Shown in pieces: positions 25,652-34,722 of a DNA stretch of 64,000 nt. The stretch covers positions 56,016-120,015 of the forward strand of contig NZ_CALPDF010000010.1 of assembly GCF_943193175.1 (NCBI RefSeq), in the 5' to 3' direction. The stretch comes from Neobacillus muris. GTDB lineage: Bacteria; Bacillota; Bacilli; Bacillales; Cytobacillaceae. The position numbers and the translations under genes are program-made. The notes beneath the pieces were generated by a model, which was not told the DNA's origin, ran no database searches, and saw nothing but the letters and a program-made list of their open reading frames with translations. How positions within the stretch are numbered: position 1 is the stretch's first letter; the number at the start of each line of letters is the position of its first letter.

Positions 25652-28231
25652 TTGAGATTGAAATGGTTAAACCAAAAACCGGCAACACAAACAGGTGTCT
25701 CCTGGGGGGTTCCTTGGAAGCAAGGTACGTTAAGGAAGCATGATTCTCTTTCACTTCAAAATGAAAATGGAGAAAAAACCCCATTACAAAGCTGGCATAT
25801 GGCGTTTTGGCCGGATGGAAGTGTGAAATGGACCGGGCATGCCGCTATTTTACAGGGGGATTTGGATTCATTTGAACTGGTTAATGACGAAAATGTAGAA
25901 AATGAATGTCCATTACAGGTCATTGAACAGGAAGATACCATTGAAATAAATACAGGTGAAAGCCAATTTATTGTTAACAAGCATGGAAGCCGCTTTATTC
26001 AAACAATAAAAAGCGGTTCCAAAGTCATGGGCACAGACGGCAGATTAATTGCGATAAAAGAAAGCCGAAGCTCTGAGAACGGAAACAGGATAACTCGGGA
26101 AGCAGCCTTCGAAAGCGAGATTCATAATGTAGTAATAGAACAAAATGGTCTGTTAAGAAGTGTCATTAAGATCGAAGGTACCCATCAGGATCAAGCAAAG
26201 GAAAATATATTTCTCCCATTTATTTTAAGATTATACTTTTTTGCCGGTACATCCACGGTTCGAATGGTCCATACCTTTTTCTATGATGGTGAGCCGCAAA
26301 GTGATTTTATTAAAGGGTTAGGGATGGAATTTTCCGTGCCAGTAACAGGGGAGCTCTGGAATAGAAATGTCCGCTTTGCGGGTGATACTGGGCTTTTCTC
26401 GGAACCAGCACAGCTGCTGCTTACCAGAAGGCATCGGAATGCAAATGGCTTGTACCAAAAACAAATTGCTGGGGAAATATTGGATTTAACCCATCCAGAA
26501 CATCAGCCATTGCTTGATCATGCCAAGCAAAATGCGGTTTGGAACGATTTTAAAATTATTCAAGATTCTTCTGATCATTATAAAATCGTAAAACGAACTG
26601 GGGATAGCTGCTCATGGGTAGAATCGACACATGGTTCAAGAGCGAAAGGCTTGATTTATGTTGGGGGAGAAGATGGCGGCATTGGGATTGGCATGAAAAA
26701 CTTCTGGCAGAAGTTCCCGTCCAGTTTGGAAGTCTCGGAATTAAGCCATTCTATATCAAAAGTAAAAGTGTGGTTTTGGGCACCTGATTCTGAAGCAATG
26801 GATTTTAGGCATTACAGTCAAGATACACATGTGGTAAGTGCTTACGAGGGATTTGACGAAATGAGGGCAACTCCAAATGGCATTGCCAATACAAGCGAAG
26901 TTTATTTACAAATTTACGCCAATGTCCCAGCACATCAAGAATTAGCAGGGAAAATTGATGAGTGGCAATCACCTGTGCTGCTGGTTTGTGAACCGGAGTA
27001 CTATTACGAAACAAAAGCTTTGGGAACGTGGGGGTTACCTGATAGAAGCACCCCTGCCAAAGCCATGTTAGAGCAACAACTGGATAATGCCTTTGCTTTT
27101 TATAAAAAGGAAGTGGAACAACGAAAATGGTACGGTTACTGGAACTATGGAGATGTCATGCACACCTATGATCCCGTTCGCCATCAATGGCGGTATGACT
27201 TGGGGGGATTTGCATGGCAGAATACAGAATTGGTTCCAAATATTTGGCTCTGGTATGCATTCTTGCGTTCAGGCAGGGAAGATATTTTTAGATTGGTGGA
27301 AGCCATGACCCGTCACACCAGTGAAGTCGACCGTTATCACTTAGGTGAATATGCAGGACTGGGCTCAAGACATAATGTTGTTCACTGGGGCTGCGGATGC
27401 AAGGAAGCCCGCATTAGCATGGCAGGGCTGCATAAGTATTATTACTTTTTAACAACTGACGAAAGAACGCGAGATTTGTTAACAGAGGTGCGGGATGCGG
27501 ATCAAGCTCTTTACGGCCTTGATCCAATGAGGGAATTTTATTCGAATGAGGAATATTCAACACATGCCCGTACAGGTCCTGATTGGGCAGCCTTTTGTTC
27601 GAATTGGTTTTCTGAATGGGAGCGTACGGAAAATATCGAATATAAACAGAAAATTGTCACAGGGATTGAAATTCTCAAAAAATTGCCGTTTCGATTGCTT
27701 TCTGGCCCGACCTTTGGCTACGATCCGGAAACCAGTTCCCTGCTTCATATGGGGGATGGAAATGAAGGCGGCTATCATATGGTCATTGCATTTGGCGGGC
27801 CTCAGGCATGGATGGAAATTGCCCAGGCATTGGATGATGAAGTATGGGATGATATGTTAGCTGAATTCGGAGAATTTTATGTGTTATCCAATGAAGAAAA
27901 AGTGGAAAGAAGTAATGGCATTTTATATGATAAATTGTTTAGTCTGTCTATGTTGGCGTCCGGAATGGTTGCCTATGCGGCCGCAAAGAGGCAAGATGAA
28001 AATTTGGCAGAAAAAGCTTGGAATCTGTTATTAAACGAAGAAATTAGTCAAATGGTACTGCCAATCGAAAGCCAGGTAATCGATACGTGGCGGCCATTAA
28101 CTGAAATACCGGAAATAACGACCAACACAACTTCACAGTGGTGCTTAAATACGATTGTCGCATTGGAACTGATAGGAAAATATCTGCCGATGGAACACAA
28201 TCAAGAAAGTGTTAGAACGGCAATAAAGTGA
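25652..28231 (+). CDS. yetA: exo-rhamnogalacturonan lyase-type protein (YetA / PL26 family)
   Basis: 859 residues from TTG 25652, which has GGAGAG 8 bases upstream; ATG 25628 lacks a ribosome site. The start KWLNQKPATQTGVSWGVPW and MAFWPDGSVKWTGHAA match the N-terminal domain of the PcRGLX/YetA family; a large alpha-helical domain follows (DVMHTYDPVRHQWRYDLGG, then YHLGEYAGLGSRHNVVHWG). Fungal PcRGLX cleaves RG exolytically; B. subtilis yetA lies in the same kind of cluster. No signal peptide. It probably acts on imported RG oligomers, but substrate polarity cannot be read from sequence. Confidence 0.85.
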   Translation: MRLKWLNQKPATQTGVSWGVPWKQGTLRKHDSLSLQNENGEKTPLQSWHMAFWPDGSVKWTGHAAILQGDLDSFELVNDENVENECPLQVIEQEDTIEINTGESQFIVNKHGSRFIQTIKSGSKVMGTDGRLIAIKESRSSENGNRITREAAFESEIHNVVIEQNGLLRSVIKIEGTHQDQAKENIFLPFILRLYFFAGTSTVRMVHTFFYDGEPQSDFIKGLGMEFSVPVTGELWNRNVRFAGDTGLFSEPAQLLLTRRHRNANGLYQKQIAGEILDLTHPEHQPLLDHAKQNAVWNDFKIIQDSSDHYKIVKRTGDSCSWVESTHGSRAKGLIYVGGEDGGIGIGMKNFWQKFPSSLEVSELSHSISKVKVWFWAPDSEAMDFRHYSQDTHVVSAYEGFDEMRATPNGIANTSEVYLQIYANVPAHQELAGKIDEWQSPVLLVCEPEYYYETKALGTWGLPDRSTPAKAMLEQQLDNAFAFYKKEVEQRKWYGYWNYGDVMHTYDPVRHQWRYDLGGFAWQNTELVPNIWLWYAFLRSGREDIFRLVEAMTRHTSEVDRYHLGEYAGLGSRHNVVHWGCGCKEARISMAGLHKYYYFLTTDERTRDLLTEVRDADQALYGLDPMREFYSNEEYSTHARTGPDWAAFCSNWFSEWERTENIEYKQKIVTGIEILKKLPFRLLSGPTFGYDPETSSLLHMGDGNEGGYHMVIAFGGPQAWMEIAQALDDEVWDDMLAEFGEFYVLSNEEKVERSNGILYDKLFSLSMLASGMVAYAAAKRQDENLAEKAWNLLLNEEISQMVLPIESQVIDTWRPLTEIPEITTNTTSQWCLNTIVALELIGKYLPMEHNQESVRTAIK

Positions 28232-28237
28232 GAATTG

Positions 28238-28272
28238 CTTAAAAAAACCTGTGGCATCAAGGGTTTTTTAAG
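28238..28272 (+). terminator. ogl-yetA terminator
   Basis: CTTAAAAAAACC pairs with GGTTTTTTAAG around a ~12-base loop; the right arm itself gives the T-run. Confidence 0.75.
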
Positions 28273-28313
28273 TACAAAAATTGATAATTGTAAGAAAAAT
28301 GAAAGCGGTTTAA
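28273..28313. promoter_or_regulatory. diverged A-tract motif plus cre-like site before lplABC
   Basis: TACAAAAATTGATAATTG then TAAGAAAA (28273-28298) matches the ogl copy at 17 of 26 positions. It is followed by a cre-like site TGAAAGCGGTTTAA (28300-28313, 12 of 14). Confidence 0.45.
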
Positions 28314-28333
28314 TTTAAAGGTAATACAGGACG

Positions 28334-28374
28334 CAGTTACCGAAAAAATCACGATTCAGAGAATCGAGTAACTG
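28334..28374 (+). promoter_or_regulatory. nested stem-loop in the lplA leader
   Basis: CAGTTAC (28334-28340) pairs with GTAACTG (28368-28374), enclosing CGATTC-AGA-GAATCG (28352-28366). No T-run follows, so it is not a terminator. It lies 47 bases before the lplA ATG and may stabilise the mRNA or bind a regulator. Confidence 0.5.
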
Positions 28375-28420
28375 ATAAATGTTGGCAACTCAATCTATTA
28401 TTTTAATTGGGGGAATTTTA

Positions 28421-29959
28421 ATGAAAAAAGCAAAAAAATCATTTGGAAAGAAGGCTGCAATTCCAGCACTTTCTGCCGTGCTGCTCACTTCCCTGATCGG
28501 ATGCAGCAATGATGCTGATCAAACAAGCGGTAAAGCTAGTGATGGCAAATCGTCAAAACCAAATATCACTATCATGACGACCGGTTTTTCTACGACACCG
28601 TTAACAGACAGTAGTCCAGCATTACAAGCACTTGAAAAGTACACTGGTGTAGACATTACTGTAAATTATGTGATGAATTCAGTTTATAATGACAAATTAA
28701 ATGTAACATTGGCATCCGGCAATTTACCAAAGATTATCATGATCCCTGATAAACTTCCAAGTTTTGTAAGCGCTGTCCGCAATGATGCATTTTGGGATCT
28801 TACACCGTATTTAAAGGATTATCCAAACTTAAGCCAGGCCAACGAAATTACTTTGCAAAATAGTGCCATTGATGGAAAAATATATGGGATATATAGGGCA
28901 CGCCCCCTTGGAAGAAACGGAGTTTACTTCCGCAAGGATTGGTTAGAAAATTTGGGATTAGAAGAGCCTAAGACGATTGATGATTTTTATAATGTGTTAA
29001 AGGCATTCACATACAATGACCCTGATGGGAACGGAAAAGATGATACTTACGGTATGGTAATATCAAAATTTACCGGCCCATTTGATGTCATGCAAACATG
29101 GTTTGGCGCACCAAATAAATGGGGAATCACTAAGGATGGAAAGCTCGAGCCGGACTTTATGACCACAGAATATATGGATGCATTGAAATTCTTTAAAAAA
29201 TTGTATGACGAAAAATTAATCAATCAAGATTTTGCCGTAATGGATTCCGGAAAATGGGATGTTCCATTCCAAAATGGACAAGGCGGACTCATTGTTAACG
29301 TTTTAGACCAAGCACATCGTAATGCAGCTGCTATGGAAAAAATCGATCCAAAATTGAAAGACGCTGTGGATGTACTGGGCGCAGTAGAAGGACCAGAAGG
29401 ACTTCATAACCTGCCTACTGCTGGTTATAGCGGCTTGCTGGCAATACCAAAATCAAGTGTTAAAACTGAAAAGGAATTAAAACAAGTATTATCATTCCTT
29501 GATAAGCTGAATAATGAACCGGCTCAAACCTTTGCCTATGCGGGTGTGGAAGGACGCCATTATAAAATAGAAGATGGGAAATTTACAGCGCTTGTTACAT
29601 CAACAGATCCACTTTATTCCGAAATTCAGGACCTTAACCAATTCATACCTGGTATTCCTGATGAGAATTTCAAACATGCTGAGTATACTCCACTTCAAGT
29701 GAAAGAAAAAGAAATCATCAAAGAGAATGAAAAGATTGTTGTAGCCAATCCAGCAGCATCATTGCTTTCAGAAGTTTATGCCCAAAAGGGACAGCAATTG
29801 GACAATATTATCAATGATGCCCGTATTAAATATATCGTAGGCCAAATTGATGAACAAGGCTTCAAAGATGCCATTAAATTATGGAAATCTTCCGGTGGGG
29901 ACGACTACACGGATGAAATCAATAAGTTATATAAAGAAAGTAATAAAAACAAAAAATAA
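28421..29959 (+). CDS. lplA: sugar ABC transporter substrate-binding lipoprotein LplA
   Basis: 512 residues from ATG 28421 (GGGGGA upstream; the in-frame ATG at 28379 sits just behind a hairpin and has no ribosome site). The N-terminal lipoprotein signal ends LLTSLIGC, then a Ser/Lys-rich linker. The body is the large (~500-residue) binding-protein type of the LplA/YtcQ group: YMNSVYNDKLNVTLASGNLP, RARPLGRNGVYFRKDWLE, DPDGNGKDDTYG. It captures RG or oligogalacturonide fragments at the cell surface for LplB/LplC. A 11-bp intercistronic hairpin follows and probably raises binding-protein mRNA over that of the permeases. Confidence 0.92.
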   Translation: MKKAKKSFGKKAAIPALSAVLLTSLIGCSNDADQTSGKASDGKSSKPNITIMTTGFSTTPLTDSSPALQALEKYTGVDITVNYVMNSVYNDKLNVTLASGNLPKIIMIPDKLPSFVSAVRNDAFWDLTPYLKDYPNLSQANEITLQNSAIDGKIYGIYRARPLGRNGVYFRKDWLENLGLEEPKTIDDFYNVLKAFTYNDPDGNGKDDTYGMVISKFTGPFDVMQTWFGAPNKWGITKDGKLEPDFMTTEYMDALKFFKKLYDEKLINQDFAVMDSGKWDVPFQNGQGGLIVNVLDQAHRNAAAMEKIDPKLKDAVDVLGAVEGPEGLHNLPTAGYSGLLAIPKSSVKTEKELKQVLSFLDKLNNEPAQTFAYAGVEGRHYKIEDGKFTALVTSTDPLYSEIQDLNQFIPGIPDENFKHAEYTPLQVKEKEIIKENEKIVVANPAASLLSEVYAQKGQQLDNIINDARIKYIVGQIDEQGFKDAIKLWKSSGGDDYTDEINKLYKESNKNKK

Positions 29960-29969
29960 AGCATTGGAA

Positions 29970-30001
29970 GAAACAGGCAGTTAATGCTAGCTGCCTGTTT
30001 C
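29970..30001 (+). other. intercistronic stem-loop lplA/lplB
   Basis: GAAACAGGCAG / CTGCCTGTTTC, a perfect 11-bp stem with a 10-base loop and no T-run. Likely a 3'-stabilising hairpin of the lplA message rather than a full terminator. Confidence 0.65.
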
Positions 30002-30048
30002 AAAAGAAATTCATCGACGAAAATAGGCAAAATGGAAGGAGTGGAACA

Positions 30049-31041
30049 ATGGAAAGGTCTGATGCATCAGCTGTGGAAACAGAAATAAGCGGACTAAATA
30101 ATCCTGGAATAGAAGCAGCTCAAAAAACAAAGTCAAACATTTCTCCGTTTCAGCGCATAATAAGGGATAAATGGCTTTATGTCCTGCTGCTCCCTGGGCT
30201 GGCATATTTTATCATTTTTAAATATCTGCCAATGTGGGGAGTAGTTATTGCCTTTCAGGACTATTCACCATTTAAGGGAGTGTTTGGCAGTGAATGGGTC
30301 GGCTTTGATAACTTTACCAACTTCTTTAAAAACCCGGATTTCTTTAGATTATTGAAAAACACGGCCATTTTCGCTGTATTAAACTTGGTATTCTTCTTTC
30401 CGGCTCCGATTATCTTGTCGCTATTGCTTAATGAACTTAGAAGTAATTCGTACAAGAGGGTTATGCAAACATTTATATATGTACCGCATTTTATGTCCTG
30501 GGTCATCATTGCAAGTATTACGTATGTCTTTTTTACAACCAGCGGCGGAGTCGTGAATGAGATCGTCGAGCAAATTTATGGCAGGAAGATGGATTTTCTC
30601 TCTGCTCCGGAATGGTTCCGGCCATTGATTATGCTTCAAATTATTTGGAAAGAGACTGGCTGGGGAACCGTAATCTTTTTAGCTGCGCTGACAGCCGTTG
30701 ATAAAGAGCAATATGAAGCAGCTATTGTGGACGGTGCCGGCAGATTTAGACGGTTATGGCATGTCACCTTGCCTGCGATTAGAAGCACCATTATTGTCAT
30801 GCTTATTTTGCAGCTAGGTCGTTTTCTCGATACTGGTTTTCAACAAATCTATTTGATGAGTAATTCATTAAACCGCGGAGTTGCTGATGTTTTTGACACG
30901 TATGTATATTTTGTCGGGATTACCCAAGGGGCGTACAGCTACAGTACTGCGGTCGGTTTATTTAAATCTATCATTGGTATTATCCTAGTTTTAGGTTCAA
31001 ATAAATTAGCTAAGAAATTTGGAGAAGAAGGTATCTTTTAA
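30049..31041 (+). CDS. lplB: sugar ABC transporter permease LplB
   Basis: 330 residues; an N-terminal cytoplasmic extension (~40 residues) precedes six helices beginning WLYVLLLPGLAYFIIFKYLPM. The ABC-coupling EAA loop is EAAIVDGAGRFRRLWHVTLP. Typical of the LplB/YteP group. With LplC it forms the membrane channel for oligosaccharides delivered by LplA. ATG 30049 has GGAGTGG upstream. The partner ATPase (MsmX in B. subtilis, shared among sugar importers) is not encoded here. Confidence 0.92.
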   Translation: MERSDASAVETEISGLNNPGIEAAQKTKSNISPFQRIIRDKWLYVLLLPGLAYFIIFKYLPMWGVVIAFQDYSPFKGVFGSEWVGFDNFTNFFKNPDFFRLLKNTAIFAVLNLVFFFPAPIILSLLLNELRSNSYKRVMQTFIYVPHFMSWVIIASITYVFFTTSGGVVNEIVEQIYGRKMDFLSAPEWFRPLIMLQIIWKETGWGTVIFLAALTAVDKEQYEAAIVDGAGRFRRLWHVTLPAIRSTIIVMLILQLGRFLDTGFQQIYLMSNSLNRGVADVFDTYVYFVGITQGAYSYSTAVGLFKSIIGIILVLGSNKLAKKFGEEGIF

Positions 31042-31066
31042 TAGTGTGATCGAGGAGGTGTGGCAA

Positions 31067-31957
31067 ATGTCAATGCCAAAAATGCATAATACACGTCCAG
31101 GGCGCGTATTTGATGGATTTAACGTTATTATTTTAGGAATCATTGGGCTTCTAATGATTCTGCCATTTCTTTATATCATTGCAGGGTCATTCGCTACGGA
31201 GGCAGAACTGACAAGGAGAAGCTTTTTTATCTGGCCAGAAACATTTACGCTCAATGCCTATAAATATATTTTTTCTACTGCGACATTTTCACGTAGTATA
31301 CTTGTTTCAATAGGTGTCACTTTAGTAGGAACTGTGGTTTGTTTGTTTTTTACCTTTACAATGGCCTATCCGTTATCAAGAAAAAATTTAATGGGACGAA
31401 ACCTCTTTATGAATTTGGTTATTTTTTCCATGCTGTTCAGCGGCGGTATGATTCCGACTTACATTGTTGTTAAATCACTAGGATTGTTAGATTCCTATTG
31501 GTCCTTGATACTGCCTGGAGCTATCAATCCGTTTAATTTAATTATTGTTAAAACATTCTTTCAAGGGATTCCAAATGAATTAGAGGAAGCAGCTAAGATA
31601 GATGGTTGCACAGAAATCGGGATATTTTGGAGGATTCTTTTACCATTATCAACTCCTGTCCTTGCAACTTTTACGCTATTTTATGCGGTTGGGATTTGGA
31701 ATGATTTCTTCCATGCCTTATTGTATATTAGTGACAGCACCAAATGGCCAGTACAAGTGCTGCTTCAGCAGATTATTATTCTATCACAAGGCAATCTGAC
31801 AGATGCTGCCTCCCAGGCGGGAGCATATGTGGCACCGCCTGAACAATCTTTAAAATTGGCGGTTGTGGTTGTGGCTACCCTGCCAATATTAATTGTTTAC
31901 CCGTTCCTGCAAAAACACTTTGCCCAAGGTATGCTTTTGGGATCTGTCAAAGGATAA
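31067..31957 (+). CDS. lplC: sugar ABC transporter permease LplC
   Basis: 296 residues from ATG 31067, with GAGGAGG ideally placed; the longer frame overlapping lplB is not used. Six helices (VIILGIIGLLMILPFLYIIA first) and the EAA loop EAAKIDGCTEIGIFWRILLP. B. subtilis LplC has about 295 residues. Last gene of lplABC; a very stable hairpin follows. It sits 25 bases after lplB. Confidence 0.92.
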   Translation: MSMPKMHNTRPGRVFDGFNVIILGIIGLLMILPFLYIIAGSFATEAELTRRSFFIWPETFTLNAYKYIFSTATFSRSILVSIGVTLVGTVVCLFFTFTMAYPLSRKNLMGRNLFMNLVIFSMLFSGGMIPTYIVVKSLGLLDSYWSLILPGAINPFNLIIVKTFFQGIPNELEEAAKIDGCTEIGIFWRILLPLSTPVLATFTLFYAVGIWNDFFHALLYISDSTKWPVQVLLQQIIILSQGNLTDAASQAGAYVAPPEQSLKLAVVVVATLPILIVYPFLQKHFAQGMLLGSVKG

Positions 31958-31975
31958 AAGATTCAATTAATGGCG

Positions 31976-32040
31976 AAATAAAGACTAGTTTATAATGGAG
32001 CGAAAGCGGCCATTAAAAACTAGTCTTTATTTAATTGTTT
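31976..32040 (+). terminator. very stable terminator of lplABC
   Basis: A 23-bp stem with one mismatch (arms 31976-31998 and 32010-32032; inner ends TAATGG / CCATTA) capped by a GC-GAAA-GC tetraloop hairpin, then a T-rich tail. Confidence 0.9.
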
Positions 32041-32131
32041 TTTGTCAAAAATTATCTTTGTTCGTACGTTATTAGGGGTAAAAAATCCTGTAATTATATG
32101 TTTTTATTTGGAAAGTCATAAAGATTACTCG

Positions 32132-32145
32132 TTAAAGCGCTTTCT
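32132..32145 (+). promoter_or_regulatory. cre-like site before yesS
   Basis: TTAAAGCGCTTTCT differs from TGWAARCGYTWNCW at one position. It lies 71 bases before the yesS start. Confidence 0.6.
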
Positions 32146-32216
32146 ATTTAATTGTGGTTGTGACATAATAGAATTATTAACCATATAAATAATGCCTATA
32201 TGACGGAGTGTTTTAA

Positions 32217-34562
32217 ATGGGTTATACAAACTTGATTGCTAAAATAAACTATCTATGGAAAGGAAGTTACCATAGGAATAGTTTTATTCTCATTTTAATT
32301 ATTACCAGTATTCCTGGACTTTTAATAGGTTTAGGAATCTATTGGTTTGCTGTTGGCAAAGTGGAAGATGAACTTAAAGCATCCAACGCAAATCAAACTG
32401 TTCAAAGGGCAAAAAATATCGATGAACAATTTAAATACATAGAGGAATATACATCCCATTGGGCATTTGAGCCTCGGTTTGGAGATGCTTTAAAAAATAT
32501 AGATTTTGTAAGGCAGTTTACGGAAACATATGATATTACCAGAACTTTGGTTTTATTAGAAGGCAGCCATAATTTGATAAGTAATGCAGAATTATATTTG
32601 GATATTAATAATCCCATTTTATTTAACAAGGAATACAACGTGTTGGATGAAAAACAGAATCAAGTTTATCATAATATGCTATCAAGTGGAACAAAATTGC
32701 ATTGGGAGGAAATTTCGTCCGTTAAAGGACAGAAAACCCCGACTTTAGCTTTTGTCAGTAATATTCCAATTATTAATAAGGTGCCATTTGGGGCTATCAT
32801 TGTTACCATTGACCGTCATAAAGCAATTGATCTCTTAAAAACATTAACCCCCTATGATCATGGAGCAACTTTTCTTCTGAATGAAAAAAATGATCTGTTG
32901 CTTTCTTCTAACAGTACAGGTGAAACTAGCTTTATTAATGTTGTAAAAAAGGAATTGGAAAAACAAAAGAAAGAGAGCGGCTCGTTTCAATTTGAATATA
33001 AAAACATAAACTATTTAATTTCATTTGGTCATTTTACAAGAATTAAATCAAAGTGGACATATGTTTCTGCTTCGCCCATGTCTTCCATTACAGAACCTAT
33101 CGTTTTTATTTCAAGATTAATCATGATTATCAGCGGTTCAGCCCTGCTTCTAGCTATTATTTTGTCATGGCTGACTTCACTGAGAATATATGCGCCAATC
33201 CGAAATCTGCTGCGGAATTTTGTGGGAGATGAAACAGATAATTGGAAAAGAATAGAGAAGGATGCCTTTTCCATTATCGAGCAGCAATGGAAGGAGTTAT
33301 CACAAAAAAGTAACCTGCTCCAGCATCGGCTTTCCGAGCAATTGACAGAGCTAAAAGGCAACTTCATCTATCAACTAGTTCAAGGTGATTTGCATCATTA
33401 TCATGAAGAAGACTTGCGTCAAAGAATGGAGACATATGGCTGGAACGTAGAAAATCAATATTTTATTGCTATTGAACTGCAACTCACGGGCTTTTTTGGA
33501 GAAAAAAGAAGCTACTCTCCTAATGATAATGGTGTAGTTACCTATATGACGGCTAATATTATGGAAGAATTAGCTCAAAAGATGTTCCCTCAATTTAACA
33601 CTATAAAATTTTCTGATTTTTCTGTTGGTTTGTTAGTTATCTATCCTGCTGATTACTCAATTGAAGAAGATTTAAATCGTTTTGCTGCGGAGGTAACAGA
33701 AACTGTAAACCAGGTCATTCAAATGCATGTAACTATTACAATTAGCGAGAAGACCGACCGTGTAAAGAAAATTCCTTATATATTTGAAGATGTAAAAACA
33801 GGCGTCCGATTCCGAATCTATGAAAATAGCAATCAAATGATAGATTTGCGAAAGTATCAGCATTCGGGAAATATTGATTTCCAATTTCCTTTTGCCATTG
33901 AAAAAGAAATTATTCAGGCCATTCGAATGGGACAAGTTGAAGAGATTGCAGGTTTGATTTATAAATTTATTCAGGAGTTTATCAGTAAAGGAATCAGCGA
34001 GATATACTTGCAGCAGGCAGTAACCCAACTATTTAGCAGTATCCAGCATGAAATATTGCATTCAGGCATACATCCACTTGAACTTTATAACGGTAAAAAT
34101 ATGATTGATGAACTTTCTAAAATCCGTGATCAGGAAAGGATTGTTAATTGGTTTTCAAAGGATGTAATCGGCCCTTACATAGAGAAGCTTGAATGCCGCA
34201 TGAATATGGAATTAAAATGTATGGTGGAAAAGGTGGTTGTCACAATACAGGAAAGGTATATGGAAGATATATCTTTAGAAAGTTGTGCCGATGATGCTGG
34301 TACAAATCCATATACACTTAGTAAAGCATTTAAACAGATAATTGGAATTAATTTTATTGATTATTTAACACAATTAAGAATTGATAAAGCAAAAGACTTA
34401 TTAATCAATTCTGATTTAAAAATAAATGAGATCGCTGAGAGTGTAGGATACAGACATAGTTATTTCAACAGGATTTTCAAAAAACAAGTCGGTATTCCAC
34501 CAAGCCAATATCGGAAGCTCAATCAAGACGCCAATAAATTAAATTTAGAAAATGATGGTTAA
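32217..34562 (+). CDS. yesS: membrane-anchored AraC-family transcriptional activator, YesS type
   Basis: 781 residues. A first membrane helix (ILILIITSIPGLLIGLGIYW, ~25-44), an extracellular sensor domain (~50-290), and a second helix (RLIMIISGSALLLAIILSWL, ~300-320) are followed by a long cytoplasmic linker. The C-terminal AraC double helix-turn-helix (~685-770) includes SLESCADDAGTNPYTLSKAF and KINEIAESVGYRHSYFNRIFK. Length and layout match YesS/YtdP of B. subtilis, which activates RG genes. It probably reads RG products outside the cell and activates lpl, yes and ogl units via the A-tract motif. A cre-like site precedes it, so the activator itself would be glucose-repressed. Confidence 0.88.
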   Translation: MGYTNLIAKINYLWKGSYHRNSFILILIITSIPGLLIGLGIYWFAVGKVEDELKASNANQTVQRAKNIDEQFKYIEEYTSHWAFEPRFGDALKNIDFVRQFTETYDITRTLVLLEGSHNLISNAELYLDINNPILFNKEYNVLDEKQNQVYHNMLSSGTKLHWEEISSVKGQKTPTLAFVSNIPIINKVPFGAIIVTIDRHKAIDLLKTLTPYDHGATFLLNEKNDLLLSSNSTGETSFINVVKKELEKQKKESGSFQFEYKNINYLISFGHFTRIKSKWTYVSASPMSSITEPIVFISRLIMIISGSALLLAIILSWLTSLRIYAPIRNLLRNFVGDETDNWKRIEKDAFSIIEQQWKELSQKSNLLQHRLSEQLTELKGNFIYQLVQGDLHHYHEEDLRQRMETYGWNVENQYFIAIELQLTGFFGEKRSYSPNDNGVVTYMTANIMEELAQKMFPQFNTIKFSDFSVGLLVIYPADYSIEEDLNRFAAEVTETVNQVIQMHVTITISEKTDRVKKIPYIFEDVKTGVRFRIYENSNQMIDLRKYQHSGNIDFQFPFAIEKEIIQAIRMGQVEEIAGLIYKFIQEFISKGISEIYLQQAVTQLFSSIQHEILHSGIHPLELYNGKNMIDELSKIRDQERIVNWFSKDVIGPYIEKLECRMNMELKCMVEKVVVTIQERYMEDISLESCADDAGTNPYTLSKAFKQIIGINFIDYLTQLRIDKAKDLLINSDLKINEIAESVGYRHSYFNRIFKKQVGIPPSQYRKLNQDANKLNLENDG

Positions 34563-34588
34563 TTTATATTAATTATCATTTTTTTTTT
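34554..34588 (+). terminator. yesS terminator
   Basis: GATGGTTAAT / ATTAATTATC arms (two G-T wobbles) overlap the stop codon and end in nine T. Confidence 0.75.
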
Positions 34589-34633
34589 AAGAAACTAAGT
34601 TTTTAAGATAACATAGCGGATTAAATTCACTAT

Positions 34634-34659
34634 TACAAAAAAGTATGGTTGCCGGAAAA
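34634..34659 (+). promoter_or_regulatory. A-tract motif before yesU
   Basis: TACAAAAAAGTATGGTTG then CCGGAAAA, a copy of the motif seen before ogl and lplD. It lies about 64 bases before the yesU start. Confidence 0.5.
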
Positions 34660-34722
34660 GAAATATCATTTTATAGTCAAGTGGAAAGCATAAGAATCCT
34701 TTATGATAGGTGGGATTTTGTT

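Noticed and set aside
34645..34722. Upstream extension of the yesU reading frame
   Set aside because: No ribosome site, and it covers the A-tract motif; ATG 34723 has a good site and gives the usual family N-terminus.
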